Shown here one piece after another: positions 20,635 through 29,595 of a stretch of DNA of 37,007 bases (the first letter of the stretch is position 1; the number at the start of each line of letters is the position of its first letter). Source of the stretch: a virus; the IMG/VR virus record IMGVR_UViG_3300027722_000015, positions 1 to 37,007 of that record, one strand, 5' to 3'. The notes under the pieces are model-generated. The model did no database searches, had not been told where the DNA came from, and saw only the letters and a list, made by a program, of their open reading frames with translations. The position numbers were made by a program, and so were the translations under genes.

Positions 20635-21022
20635 GGAGTTCATTCCAGAGGTAGCAAAGGATTTGGATCTTGAGGAATCTTTTGTAAGAAATGTAGTAGA
20701 TTTCTGGTGGGAAGACCTTAGAAAAGCCCTTTCTGATCTAAGGCATATCCGGATAAACATTCCTAGTTTTGGTACCTTCCAGGTAAGATACAAGAAACTA
20801 GAAGATATAAAGATGAAGTATGAGAAGATGATTACAAATCAGAGCATTACTACTTTTTCAGGTCATGCTATAAAAAAGAGACAACAGAAGATACTTGATG
20901 ATGTAAACAGGACTTTGGAACTTTATCAACAAGAATTCAAAAGAAGAGAACTACATAAAGAGAAAAGATATGGACCTAAAAAAGATATGGCAAAACCGGG
21001 AGAAGATCCTGGAAGGGATTAA
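20615..21022 (+). CDS. IHF/HU-like DNA-binding protein (135 aa, TTG start)
   Basis: I-N-I-P-S-F-G-T-F-Q-V-R-Y at residues 47-59 is the IHF/HU signature around the start of the DNA-bending arm; helices before it form the dimer body, and a second helical part (about 85-125) extends past the normal 90-100 residues. The only in-frame start that keeps the fold is TTG at 20615, inside the upstream gene. IHF-like genes near the terminase are a known trait of crAss-like phages. It probably bends viral DNA for packaging or transcription. Confidence 0.88.
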   Translation: MIPKKTKEFIPEVAKDLDLEESFVRNVVDFWWEDLRKALSDLRHIRINIPSFGTFQVRYKKLEDIKMKYEKMITNQSITTFSGHAIKKRQQKILDDVNRTLELYQQEFKRRELHKEKRYGPKKDMAKPGEDPGRD

Positions 21023-21284
21023 GAACTCTCTCTTCACTAAGGAACATATAGAACTTGTGGCAGAGGGTAGACTGGGGATGTGTAAGGTTTGTGAACATCT
21101 CGATAAGAAAGGAGAATCCTGTCAGGTTCCCGGTACTAATCCTTGTTGCAAGTTATGCGGATGTTCTCTCCATTTAAAGACCAGGTCTCTTTCCTCAGGA
21201 TGTGATGATAAAAGATGGTATCCTGTGCTTACACAGAGAGAAGAAGATATTCTAAATGAGAGGTTAGGAATAAAACCAGAATAG
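20970..21284 (+). CDS. Small zinc-binding protein (104 aa)
   Basis: The cysteine pattern C38-x2-C41, C51, C59-C60, C63, C65 and C78, with K-T-R near 70 and a C-D-D-K-R-W-Y close, matches a phage family of small zinc proteins similar to DUF6171. The N-terminal 30 residues are a helix. It overlaps the IHF-like gene by 53 bases and stops 1 base before the nuclease gene. It may be a cofactor of packaging or of the nuclease; role unknown. Confidence 0.88.
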   Translation: MDLKKIWQNREKILEGIKNSLFTKEHIELVAEGRLGMCKVCEHLDKKGESCQVPGTNPCCKLCGCSLHLKTRSLSSGCDDKRWYPVLTQREEDILNERLGIKPE

Positions 21285-21285
21285 T

Positions 21286-22131
21286 ATGGCCGTTATCTTT
21301 AAGGCAGAGAATCACATCTATGAGAGTCTGGACCCTTCCAATAATATAACCTGGATAGGGGCTACTACATTAGTATCTCATTTTAAAAAACCCTTTGATC
21401 CGGATAAGACCGCTTTGAAGTCCTCTCAGAACAGTAGATCAAAGTGGCATGGGATACCTCCAGAGGAGATAAAAAAGATTTGGAACAAAGAAACAAAAAG
21501 AGCAATAGATCTGGGAACCTGGTATCATGAACAAAGAGAACTGGATATAACGAATCATGAAACTATAGAAAGAGATGGGGAAGTCTTATCTATAATAAAA
21601 CCTATAATTAAGGATGGTATAAAATATGCTCCGGATCAGAAACTTATTCAGGCCCTTTACCCAGAACATTTTGTATACTTAAAGTCTGCAGGTATTTGTG
21701 GACAGGCCGATAGGGTAGAGGTAGTAAAGAACCATGTACACATCTACGACTACAAGACAAATAAGGAGATAAAGACTGAAAGCTACAGAGACTGGGAAGG
21801 GATTTCTCAGAAGATGCTTCCTCCATTCTCTCATATTGAAGACTGCAATTATCAGCACTATGCTCTTCAACTTAGTCTTTATATGTTTATGATAATGAAG
21901 CACAATCCCTGGTTTATTCCTGGGAAACTTGTTCTTCACCATGTCACATTTGAGGAGAACGGTAAGGATAAATTTGGTAATCCGGTTACCAGATTAGATT
22001 CAGAAGGAAGTCCTATAGTAAAACAGGTAATTCCTTATGAACTTCCTTACTATAAGGATGAGGTAAGGCAGATGATAAAATGGCTTCATGAGAACCGGGA
22101 TAAAATTAAACCTAAGAAATTGATAGCATGA
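21286..22131 (+). CDS. PD-(D/E)XK nuclease, RecB/Cas4-like (281 aa)
   Basis: Motifs in order: the leading helix G-T-W-Y-H-E with His81; G-I-C-G-Q-A-D-R-V with Asp142; Y-D-Y-K-T-N-K with Asp155 and Lys157; and the Q-L-S-L-Y helix at 195-199. These are the active-site features of the PD-(D/E)XK family, which cuts DNA with metal. It stands between the zinc protein and the terminase genes, as in crAss-like phages, and probably trims or degrades DNA. TGA overlaps the next ATG (ATGA). Confidence 0.92.
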   Translation: MAVIFKAENHIYESLDPSNNITWIGATTLVSHFKKPFDPDKTALKSSQNSRSKWHGIPPEEIKKIWNKETKRAIDLGTWYHEQRELDITNHETIERDGEVLSIIKPIIKDGIKYAPDQKLIQALYPEHFVYLKSAGICGQADRVEVVKNHVHIYDYKTNKEIKTESYRDWEGISQKMLPPFSHIEDCNYQHYALQLSLYMFMIMKHNPWFIPGKLVLHHVTFEENGKDKFGNPVTRLDSEGSPIVKQVIPYELPYYKDEVRQMIKWLHENRDKIKPKKLIA

Positions 22132-22649
22132 TAGTCAGATTATTTGATATACAGAATGATAAAGTAGTTCCCACGGAGCATTGCTACACTTTGAGGTTCT
22201 TGAAAGATATTATGGATAAGTTTCCCGAACACCATCTAAAAATGTATCAGTATCTTTTCTATATGACTTGTCCGGATCCTGATTTGAATCCCTTTTTCAA
22301 TTATCCCGAGAATGAGAAAGAAGAAGTCATTCTACAACAGATCCAAGCAGACTTCTCGACAGATGAAGAACTTCTAGAAGAAGCCCTTAAGTTATGTGAT
22401 GATTTGTATACCACTCCTACCTATAGATCTTTTCTGGGAGCTAAATCAATGCTGGATAAGATAAATACTTACTTAAGAGATACTACAATTAATGGCAATA
22501 GTAAAGATGGTAATGGTGCTTTTATTTTAAGAGCTATGAAAGATCTTACTGAGATGAGGATGACTTATAAAAGTGCCGAGAGAGACCTTGCTGAGGAACA
22601 GAAGACTGAAGTACGAGGACAGCAGAGGCTATCGTATGATCAGAAATGA
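22128..22649 (+). CDS. Helical protein before terL, small-terminase candidate (173 aa)
   Basis: All-helical and acidic, with D-P-D-L-N-P-F-F near 51-58, a coiled segment at about 85-120, and a charged C-terminal helix (K-S-A-E-R-D-L-A-E-E-Q). It overlaps the terL start by 4 bases, the classic place of the small terminase subunit, but no helix-turn-helix is evident, so the role is inferred from position. It could also be a packaging chaperone. Confidence 0.85.
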   Translation: MIVRLFDIQNDKVVPTEHCYTLRFLKDIMDKFPEHHLKMYQYLFYMTCPDPDLNPFFNYPENEKEEVILQQIQADFSTDEELLEEALKLCDDLYTTPTYRSFLGAKSMLDKINTYLRDTTINGNSKDGNGAFILRAMKDLTEMRMTYKSAERDLAEEQKTEVRGQQRLSYDQK

Positions 22650-24841
22650 ATGCCGAACCTTTCATAACTATCCCTACTTGGGAATCTGGAAAGTGGACTT
22701 CTACATCTTTTCCAACAAGAGATCACTTCAAAGACTTTTGCATACCTCTTTTTAAAGAACCCGGTAAATATAAGTTTGATGAGACTTCTTTAGAGTTCAA
22801 TTCTCAAGCTCATGTTTTTAGAAAACAAGGATTTTTCTGTGCTTCTCCAAAGGATACCCGGGATTATAAGAATTATTGGGATGATCAGAAGAGCAAATGC
22901 AGAAAGGGAGCAATATTCAAAAGTGGTAAAGAAACCTGGTATATTCCCAGGGATTACTACATGTGGATTAACTTCCTGAAGATTTATGACAAGGCTAACA
23001 ACAAGTTTGACTTTCCTGGAATAAGAGATGTCCAGTATCATCTGGCTCTTTATGAATTATTAGCAGAGCTTCACTACAAGCATGCTGCTATAGTTAAGAA
23101 GAGGCAATGTGCAATATCTTATTTTCATTGTGCAAAACTAGTAAACCAGATATGGTTTGAGGAAGGGGTTTCTCTAAAGATGGGAGCTTCTCTAAAGGAT
23201 TATATAAATGAGAAGGGCACTTGGAAATTTCTTGATGAATACAAAGCTTTTCTCAATGAGCATACTGCATGGTATAGGCCTATGAACCCGGGGAAACCTC
23301 TAAGTTGGAAGCAGGTAATTAAGGTAAGAAAAGGGGCCCGGGATACAGAGGTAGGAGAGAAGGGAACTATTCAAGGAATGTCTTTTGAAAAGGATCCTGC
23401 AACGGGGGTTGGTGGAGCCTGCAAAGTTTTCTTCCATGAGGAATCTGGTATTGCACCTAAGATGGATATCACTTATGGATACATAGGTCCTGCTATGAAA
23501 GATGGTGATATAACCACAGGGATATTTATAGCAGCAGGTTCGGTAGGTGATTTGGATCAATGTCTCCCCTTGAAGAATCTGGTATTGTATCCGGATGCCA
23601 ATGATATTTATGCAGTAGACAGTACACTTATTGATGATAAACTTACTCCAGGCAGAACCGGTCTTTTCATTCCGGAACAATGGTCCAGACCGCCTTATAT
23701 AGATCAGTTCGGAAACTCTGATGTGGAAGAAGCTCTCAGATCTCTGGATATTCAATTTGCTCAGTGGAAGAAAGATCTATCTCCAGAACAGTACCAGTTA
23801 AAAGTCTCACAACATCCCAGAAATCTAGAGGAGGCTTTTGCATTCAGAAAGACTTCTCCTTTCCCTGCCCATATTCTTCTTGCTCAACAAAGAAGAATAC
23901 AAGACAAGGAATATTCGTATGAGTTTCTAGAACTTAGAAGAAGTGAGACAGGTCCTCTCGAAGCTATAGAAAGCAGCAAACTTCCAATATCAGAATTTCC
24001 CTTATCAAAGGTTTCTGATAACAAAGAGGGGGTGCTTGTTGTATGGGAAAGACCGGTAAATAATCCTCAATTTGGTATGTATTATGCCAGTATAGATCCA
24101 ATTGGGGAGGGAAAGACTACAACATCAGATTCTCTCTGTTCAATACAAATTCTGAAGAATGCAGTAGAGGTTACCAAGATAGATACTGCCGAGACTAAAA
24201 CCCATATAGAACATGAGAAGCTAGTGGCTTCCTGGTGTGGGAGATTTGATGATATTAATATTACCCATGAGAGACTTTCTATGATTCTTGAGTGGTATAA
24301 TGCCTGGGCTGTTGTGGAGAACAACATCTCTCTATTTATTCAGTATATGATCTCTAAGAGAAGACAAAGATACCTGGTACCCAAAGACCAGATCCTGTTC
24401 TTGAAAGACTTGGGTGCAAATAACAATGTCTATCAGGAGTACGGATGGAAGAATACCGGTACTCTATTCAAAACTCATTTGTTGAGTTATGCTATAGAAT
24501 ATATCAGAGAGCAGTTAGATATTGAAACCAAACCAGATGGGGAAATTGTCCGTATAAAATATGGAGTAGAAAGAATACCAGATCCTATGCTTATAAAGGA
24601 GATGCTTTCCTATGTAGAAGGACTGAACGTGGACAGACTAGTTTCCTTTGCTGCCCTGGTGGCCTTTGTTAGGATACAACAGTCCAACCGGGGGTACATT
24701 AAGAGGGTAGAGGATACTCAGAATTTGCACAAATCAGATAATTTCCGTAAATTGACCCCGAGTCCTTTTAGACATATAGGAAAAGGAAATCACAGAAGTA
24801 GCATGAGACCACCAAGATCACCTTATAAAAATCTGAAATAG
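22646..24841 (+). CDS. terL: Terminase large subunit (731 aa)
   Basis: The motor and nuclease that packages DNA through the portal. ATPase part: a degenerate Walker A region (V-K-K-R-Q-C-A-I-S-Y-F, 150-160), Walker B-like K-V-F-F-H-E-E at 260-266, and coupling-motif-like A-A-G-S-V-G-D near 296-302. RNase H-like nuclease part: Asp484 in Y-Y-A-S-I-D-P, Glu558 in A-V-V-E-N-N, and Asp663 in N-V-D-R-L-V-S-F-A-A. The unusual Walker A without a clear G-K-T/S is the main oddity. It ends with TAG, directly followed by the portal ATG. Confidence 0.95.
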   Translation: MNAEPFITIPTWESGKWTSTSFPTRDHFKDFCIPLFKEPGKYKFDETSLEFNSQAHVFRKQGFFCASPKDTRDYKNYWDDQKSKCRKGAIFKSGKETWYIPRDYYMWINFLKIYDKANNKFDFPGIRDVQYHLALYELLAELHYKHAAIVKKRQCAISYFHCAKLVNQIWFEEGVSLKMGASLKDYINEKGTWKFLDEYKAFLNEHTAWYRPMNPGKPLSWKQVIKVRKGARDTEVGEKGTIQGMSFEKDPATGVGGACKVFFHEESGIAPKMDITYGYIGPAMKDGDITTGIFIAAGSVGDLDQCLPLKNLVLYPDANDIYAVDSTLIDDKLTPGRTGLFIPEQWSRPPYIDQFGNSDVEEALRSLDIQFAQWKKDLSPEQYQLKVSQHPRNLEEAFAFRKTSPFPAHILLAQQRRIQDKEYSYEFLELRRSETGPLEAIESSKLPISEFPLSKVSDNKEGVLVVWERPVNNPQFGMYYASIDPIGEGKTTTSDSLCSIQILKNAVEVTKIDTAETKTHIEHEKLVASWCGRFDDINITHERLSMILEWYNAWAVVENNISLFIQYMISKRRQRYLVPKDQILFLKDLGANNNVYQEYGWKNTGTLFKTHLLSYAIEYIREQLDIETKPDGEIVRIKYGVERIPDPMLIKEMLSYVEGLNVDRLVSFAALVAFVRIQQSNRGYIKRVEDTQNLHKSDNFRKLTPSPFRHIGKGNHRSSMRPPRSPYKNLK

Positions 24842-27622
24842 ATGGAAGTATTGTCGGCCATGGACCTCAAAAAAGGTAAGAAAGCCAAACATAATTATAT
24901 GGGCACTCTTACCCAACCACTTCAGTTTCTCCCCAGAGAAGAAAAAGATGAGGATTGGTTTTGTCACAACGCAGATTGGTTAGAATGGCAGGGAATCAAG
25001 CAGTTACAGAGAAATGCCAGGAGATTACTCAAGAACTATAAACTTGCCAAGGGAGTTATAGATAAGACTGATTATATAGTTGAGGAGGATAATGAGTACC
25101 GAGATATAGTAGAGGCTCTTACTGAGGCCGATCAAGGGGCCCTGGAACTTAAGTTCTATCCCATCATACCCAATGTTATAAATGTTCTGACAGCAGAGTT
25201 TGCTAAGAGAAATAGTAAGGTCACATACAGAGCCGTAGATGATTACTCTTATAATGAACTCATGGAGCAGAAGAGGTCTCAGATTGAGAAGAATCTTCTG
25301 GATGAAGCTCAGAGAAAGCTCATGACTAATCTCATCTCTGCAGGATATGATCCAGAATCTCCTGAGGCTCAACAGATTATGCAACCTCAAGCTTTAAAGT
25401 CTCTTCCTGAAATAGAAGGATTCTTCAGAAAAAGTTACAGAAGTTTAGTTGAACAATGGGCCAGCCACCAGCACGAGGTCGATGAGGAGAGGTTTAAGAT
25501 GGATGAGCTGGAAGAAAGAGCCTTCAGAGACTCTTTAATTGGTGACCGGGAATTCTGGCACTTCCATATGATGGAAGATGATTATGACATTGAACTTTGG
25601 AATCCGCTTTTGACTTTCTATCACAAATCTCCCGACATAAGATATATATCTCAAGGAAATTATGTTGGCAAGATAGACATGATGTCTATAGCAGATGTGA
25701 TAGACAAGTATGGTTATCTTATGACAGAGGAACAACTCGAGTCTTTGGAGGCCATATATCCTACCAGAGCTGCTGCTTATACCATAGGAGGTATGCAAAA
25801 TGATGGATCTTACTATGATGCAACTAAATCTCATGAGTGGAATACAAACATGCCATCTCTGGCCTATAGGCAATTCACTTCTGTATTTGGTGACCATCTG
25901 AGTAATGGGGGAGATATTGTAAACCTAATTCTAAACCAATCTGAGGATTTTTCTGATCTTGGATCTACCTATTTGCTTAGGGTAAGTACCTGTTACTGGA
26001 AATCCCAAAGAAAGCTGGGTCACTTAACCAAAGTGACAGAAGCAGGAGAAGTTATTACTGATATAGTAGATGAGACTTACAAGGTTACCGATAAACCTAT
26101 ATATGATACATCACTATTCAAGAACAAAACCAGGGATAATATAGTGTTTGGAGAGCACATAGACTGGATATGGATAAATGAGGTTCTTGGAGTAGTAAAG
26201 ATTGGTCCTAATTTCCCAAGTCTATGGGGGATGAACAATGCAGGAGGAATAAATCCCATGTACATAGGCATACAACAAAACAAACCGGGTAGGATCCGGT
26301 TTCAGTTCAAGGGAGATAATACTCTTTATGGATGCAAACTTCCTGTAGAGGGGGCTGTATTCTCTGATAGAAATACACAGTCTACAGCACTTGTAGATTT
26401 AATGAAGCCTTTTCAGATAGGATATAATATTGTAAATAACCAGATAGCAGATATTCTTGTTGATGAACTAGGTACTGTGATAGTTCTTGATCAGAATGCT
26501 CTTCCCAGACATTCTATGGGAGAGGATTGGGGTAAGCACAATTTTGCTAAGGCTTATGTGGCAATGAAGAACTTTCAGATGCTTCCCTTAGATACAAGTA
26601 TCACAAATACAGAAAATGCTACGAACTTCCAGCATTTTCAAAAACTTGACCTGGAACAAACAAACCGACTATTGTCCCGGGTACAACTTGCAAATTACTT
26701 CAAGACACAAGCATTTGAAAATATAGGCATTACACCTCAGAGACTAGGTCAACAGATTGGTCAGACAGATACAGCCAAAGGAATAGAACAGGCTGTAGCC
26801 GGATCTTATGCTCAGACAGAAATGTACTTCATTCAGCATTCAGATTATTTGATGCCTAGAGTACACCAAATGAGAACTGACCTGGCACAGTTCTATAATT
26901 CATATAAACCTTCCTTAAGACTTCAGTATATAACTTCTGCAGACGAGAAGATGAACTTTGAGATAAACGGCAAGGAGCTCTTACTCCGGGATCTTAATAT
27001 CTTTTCTACTACTCGCACTAATCATAGGGCAGTAATGGAAGAGCTCAAAAGACTCATGATGAATAACAATACAACAGGGGCTTCCATATATGACCTTGGT
27101 AAAATCATGCAGGGGACCTCTCTTTCTGAGATTAACAATGTGCTTAAGGAATCTGAGTTTAAAACAGAGTCCCGGATTAGAGCTGATAGGGAATCTGCTG
27201 AGAAGCTCAAACAGATGGAAATCCAAGCTGCAGAAAAAGAGAAAGTGCTGGAGAGAGATCATGAAGCTTCTGAAGCAGAGAAGAATAGAAGGAAGGACCT
27301 ATTGGTTGCTGAGATCAGGGCTGCCGGTTATGGAGCTATGCAGGATATAAATGAAAATCAGACCAGTGACTATCTGGATGCTCTTTCTCAGATAAAAGGC
27401 TCAGAAGAATACCAGGAACAGATTGGTTTACAGAGAGAGAAGAGTACTCAGAAAGCACAGGAAGTTAAGGACAAGTTACAAGTCGAGAGAGAGAAGATTT
27501 CTGCAGGTTTGCAGATGAAAGATATGGATGTACAAATAGCCCGGGAAAATCAGACGAGTGCAGAAATCCAGGCCCGGAATAAACTTAAGGAGAGTAAGAA
27601 TAATAAGAAGAAAAAATCTTAG
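24842..27622 (+). CDS. Portal protein (926 aa)
   Basis: Directly after terL, with the first ATG adjacent to the terL stop. It is long for a portal but within what I recall of crAss-like phages. N-terminal region with W-F-C-H-N-A-D-W and Y-K-L-A-K-G; the centre has F-Q-I-G-Y-N-I-V-N-N-Q and Q-R-L-G-Q-Q-I-G-Q-T-D-T-A-K-G (about 635-650), a segment like the inner crown of portals; the last 150 residues are a highly charged coiled coil. It would form the dodecameric ring at one head vertex for DNA entry and exit. Assignment rests on position and these features. Confidence 0.9.
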   Translation: MEVLSAMDLKKGKKAKHNYMGTLTQPLQFLPREEKDEDWFCHNADWLEWQGIKQLQRNARRLLKNYKLAKGVIDKTDYIVEEDNEYRDIVEALTEADQGALELKFYPIIPNVINVLTAEFAKRNSKVTYRAVDDYSYNELMEQKRSQIEKNLLDEAQRKLMTNLISAGYDPESPEAQQIMQPQALKSLPEIEGFFRKSYRSLVEQWASHQHEVDEERFKMDELEERAFRDSLIGDREFWHFHMMEDDYDIELWNPLLTFYHKSPDIRYISQGNYVGKIDMMSIADVIDKYGYLMTEEQLESLEAIYPTRAAAYTIGGMQNDGSYYDATKSHEWNTNMPSLAYRQFTSVFGDHLSNGGDIVNLILNQSEDFSDLGSTYLLRVSTCYWKSQRKLGHLTKVTEAGEVITDIVDETYKVTDKPIYDTSLFKNKTRDNIVFGEHIDWIWINEVLGVVKIGPNFPSLWGMNNAGGINPMYIGIQQNKPGRIRFQFKGDNTLYGCKLPVEGAVFSDRNTQSTALVDLMKPFQIGYNIVNNQIADILVDELGTVIVLDQNALPRHSMGEDWGKHNFAKAYVAMKNFQMLPLDTSITNTENATNFQHFQKLDLEQTNRLLSRVQLANYFKTQAFENIGITPQRLGQQIGQTDTAKGIEQAVAGSYAQTEMYFIQHSDYLMPRVHQMRTDLAQFYNSYKPSLRLQYITSADEKMNFEINGKELLLRDLNIFSTTRTNHRAVMEELKRLMMNNNTTGASIYDLGKIMQGTSLSEINNVLKESEFKTESRIRADRESAEKLKQMEIQAAEKEKVLERDHEASEAEKNRRKDLLVAEIRAAGYGAMQDINENQTSDYLDALSQIKGSEEYQEQIGLQREKSTQKAQEVKDKLQVEREKISAGLQMKDMDVQIARENQTSAEIQARNKLKESKNNKKKKS

Positions 27623-27656
27623 CCAAATACTGCACTTTTTGTATAGCTAAGTCAAA

Positions 27657-27695
27657 CTTGTGAGGTTTAATCCCGTATTTTTGTGTATATTACAG
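27657..27695 (+). promoter_or_regulatory. Putative Bacteroidales-type promoter before the capsid genes
   Basis: TATTTTTG at 27676-27683 fits the -7 consensus TAnnTTTG exactly; CTTG ends at 27660, and TTTTTG stands at about 27636-27641. It is followed by TGTATATTACAG and then two AAACCAAC copies before the ATG at 27720. It would drive the scaffold, capsid and fibre genes. Confidence 0.4.
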
Positions 27696-27719
27696 TATTG
27701 AAACCAACAAACCAACAAT

Positions 27720-28961
27720 ATGAGTACAGAATCAACCACAGTTACCCAGGTTGAAGTAGACCTGGATAAAGAGTTTGGACAACCTGGAGCAGAGAGTGTA
27801 ATGGTTCCAGAAAAGAAAGATGAGAAGCCTAGTTTCTTTTCTTCTGGTCCAAAAGCAGATATGAAGTTCCTTGACACAACTGGTAAAGAAGAAGAGGGGA
27901 AAGAAGACAATGAGGAAGAAGGAGCAACTTCTACCACCGGTACAGGAAAAGAAGAAGATGCAGAGGTTACTGCTGCAGGAGTTGTGGCACAGACCAAGGA
28001 TGATGATGATGAGGAAGGAGCCGGTAAGATCAAATTCGATAAGCCTACTCTTGAAGGATTCTTTTCAAAACTTATAGAGAAGAAAGCTCTGATGCCTTTT
28101 GATGATGAGAAAGCTCTGAAGGACTACACGATCAAAGATTATTATGAACTTGTAGATGCTAACTTCCAGGAAAAAGAGAAGACTCTCAGAGAAGAAGTTT
28201 CTGCAGATCTCTTCGATTCATTGCCAGAAGAACTCCAATATGCTGCTAAATATGTGGCAGACGGAGGAAGAGACATGAAAGGTCTTTTCAGAGCTCTTGC
28301 AGAAGTTCAGGAAGTCCAAGAATTGGACCCAACGAATGAACCAGATCAAGAGAAGATTGCAAGACAATACTTGAAATCTACCAACTTTGGATCTGAAGAA
28401 GAAATTGATGAGGAAATAAGTTCCTGGAAAGATCTTAAAAAGCTTGCTCAGAAAGCCCAACAGTTTAAACCAAAGTTGGACAAGATGAAAGAGGATGTTG
28501 TAGGTAGGAAACTTGCAATAGAAGAGGGAAAGAGAAAGCAAAGAGCCGAGGCTGCACAGAAATATACAGATAATGTATATAGTGTTCTGGAACCAGGGGA
28601 TTTGAATGGTATTAAACTTGATAAGAAAACACAAGGTATGTTATATGCAGGACTTGTACAGCCCAATTATCCTTCTGCTTCGGGAAGACCTACAAATATG
28701 CTAGGTCATCTTCTAGAGAAGTATCAGTGGGTTGAACCAAATCATGGATTAATTGCAGAAGCTTTGTGGTTACTTGCAGATCCTGATGGATACAAGGCTA
28801 AAATCAAAGAAGCAGGAACAAAACTTGCTACTGAGAAAACCGTAAGACAACTTAAGTCCGAGGAGGGAAGAAGAAATTCAGGAGGAAATGGACAAGAAGA
28901 GGGAGAAAACAATAAAAGAACCGGGAAGATTGCAAGACCTGGTAATTTTTTCAAGAGATAA
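27720..28961 (+). CDS. Scaffold-like acidic protein (413 aa)
   Basis: The first 100 residues are disordered and acidic (stretches of E-E-G-K-E-D-N-E-E-E and D-D-D-D-E-E); the middle is helical with E-E-I-D-E-E-I-S-S-W-K-D; a long helix spans about 240-290; the end is Gly/Asn/Lys-rich, finishing with P-G-N-F-F-K-R. No protease motif is visible. Its place between portal and major capsid, with acidic and helical composition, is that of a capsid scaffold that is absent from the mature head or remains as internal protein. Two AAACCAAC leaders. Confidence 0.85.
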   Translation: MSTESTTVTQVEVDLDKEFGQPGAESVMVPEKKDEKPSFFSSGPKADMKFLDTTGKEEEGKEDNEEEGATSTTGTGKEEDAEVTAAGVVAQTKDDDDEEGAGKIKFDKPTLEGFFSKLIEKKALMPFDDEKALKDYTIKDYYELVDANFQEKEKTLREEVSADLFDSLPEELQYAAKYVADGGRDMKGLFRALAEVQEVQELDPTNEPDQEKIARQYLKSTNFGSEEEIDEEISSWKDLKKLAQKAQQFKPKLDKMKEDVVGRKLAIEEGKRKQRAEAAQKYTDNVYSVLEPGDLNGIKLDKKTQGMLYAGLVQPNYPSASGRPTNMLGHLLEKYQWVEPNHGLIAEALWLLADPDGYKAKIKEAGTKLATEKTVRQLKSEEGRRNSGGNGQEEGENNKRTGKIARPGNFFKR

Positions 28962-29566
28962 TGAGTTACTATATTTACCGACACATTAGACCAGACAAAA
29001 ATGAGGTTTTTTACATAGGATTAGGAAAGTCTAGGACAAAGAGAGCCTGGGAAACTAGAAGCAGAACAAATCTTTGGAATAGAATTGTTAACAAGAATCA
29101 AGGCAAATTCCAGGTACAAATCTTGATGATGGATGTAGACTTTATAACAGCAGCAGAAAAAGAAAAAGAGTTCATTGCCTTGTATGGCAGAAAGTCAGAT
29201 AATACAGGAACTCTTGTAAATTTCCAAGTAGGTGGAGAAAATCATTCAGGGTGGAAAATGCCTGAGGAAAAGAAAGAAAGATTAAGAATCAGATGGCTTG
29301 GAAACAAGATAAACTTAGGAAGGGTTTGGACTAAAGAACAGAAGGACAAGATTTCTGTAGCAAGAAAGGGAAAAATAGGACCAAACAAGGGAAGAATTTG
29401 GAACCAAGAAGTTAGAGAAAAGATGAGTTTAGGACATGTAGGAAATTTATCACATTCAGGAAAAACCTGGATAAATAATGGAGAGAACTCAACTCTAATA
29501 TTCAAGAGTACTCCTGTACCAGAAGGATGGGAAACAGGAAGAATAAGATGGAAGAACAATAAATAA
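28961..29566 (+). CDS. GIY-YIG homing endonuclease with NUMOD-like repeats (201 aa)
   Basis: N-terminal nuclease: Y-Y-I-Y-R-H, V-F-Y-I-G-L-G at 16-22, Arg near 28, a Glu in E-K-E-F-I-A-L-Y near 68. Then two NUMOD3-type repeats (G-R-V-W-T-K-E-Q-K-D-K-I-S-V-A and G-R-I-W-N-Q-E-V-R-E-K-M-S) and a C-terminal W-I-N-N-G ... G-W-x-x-G-R domain, the usual DNA-recognition part of such enzymes. It starts in the stop of the scaffold gene (TAATG) and lies before the capsid gene, a favoured homing spot. Probably selfish. Confidence 0.93.
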   Translation: MSYYIYRHIRPDKNEVFYIGLGKSRTKRAWETRSRTNLWNRIVNKNQGKFQVQILMMDVDFITAAEKEKEFIALYGRKSDNTGTLVNFQVGGENHSGWKMPEEKKERLRIRWLGNKINLGRVWTKEQKDKISVARKGKIGPNKGRIWNQEVREKMSLGHVGNLSHSGKTWINNGENSTLIFKSTPVPEGWETGRIRWKNNK

Positions 29567-29595
29567 TTAATATAAACAACTAAAAAAACAAGAAA

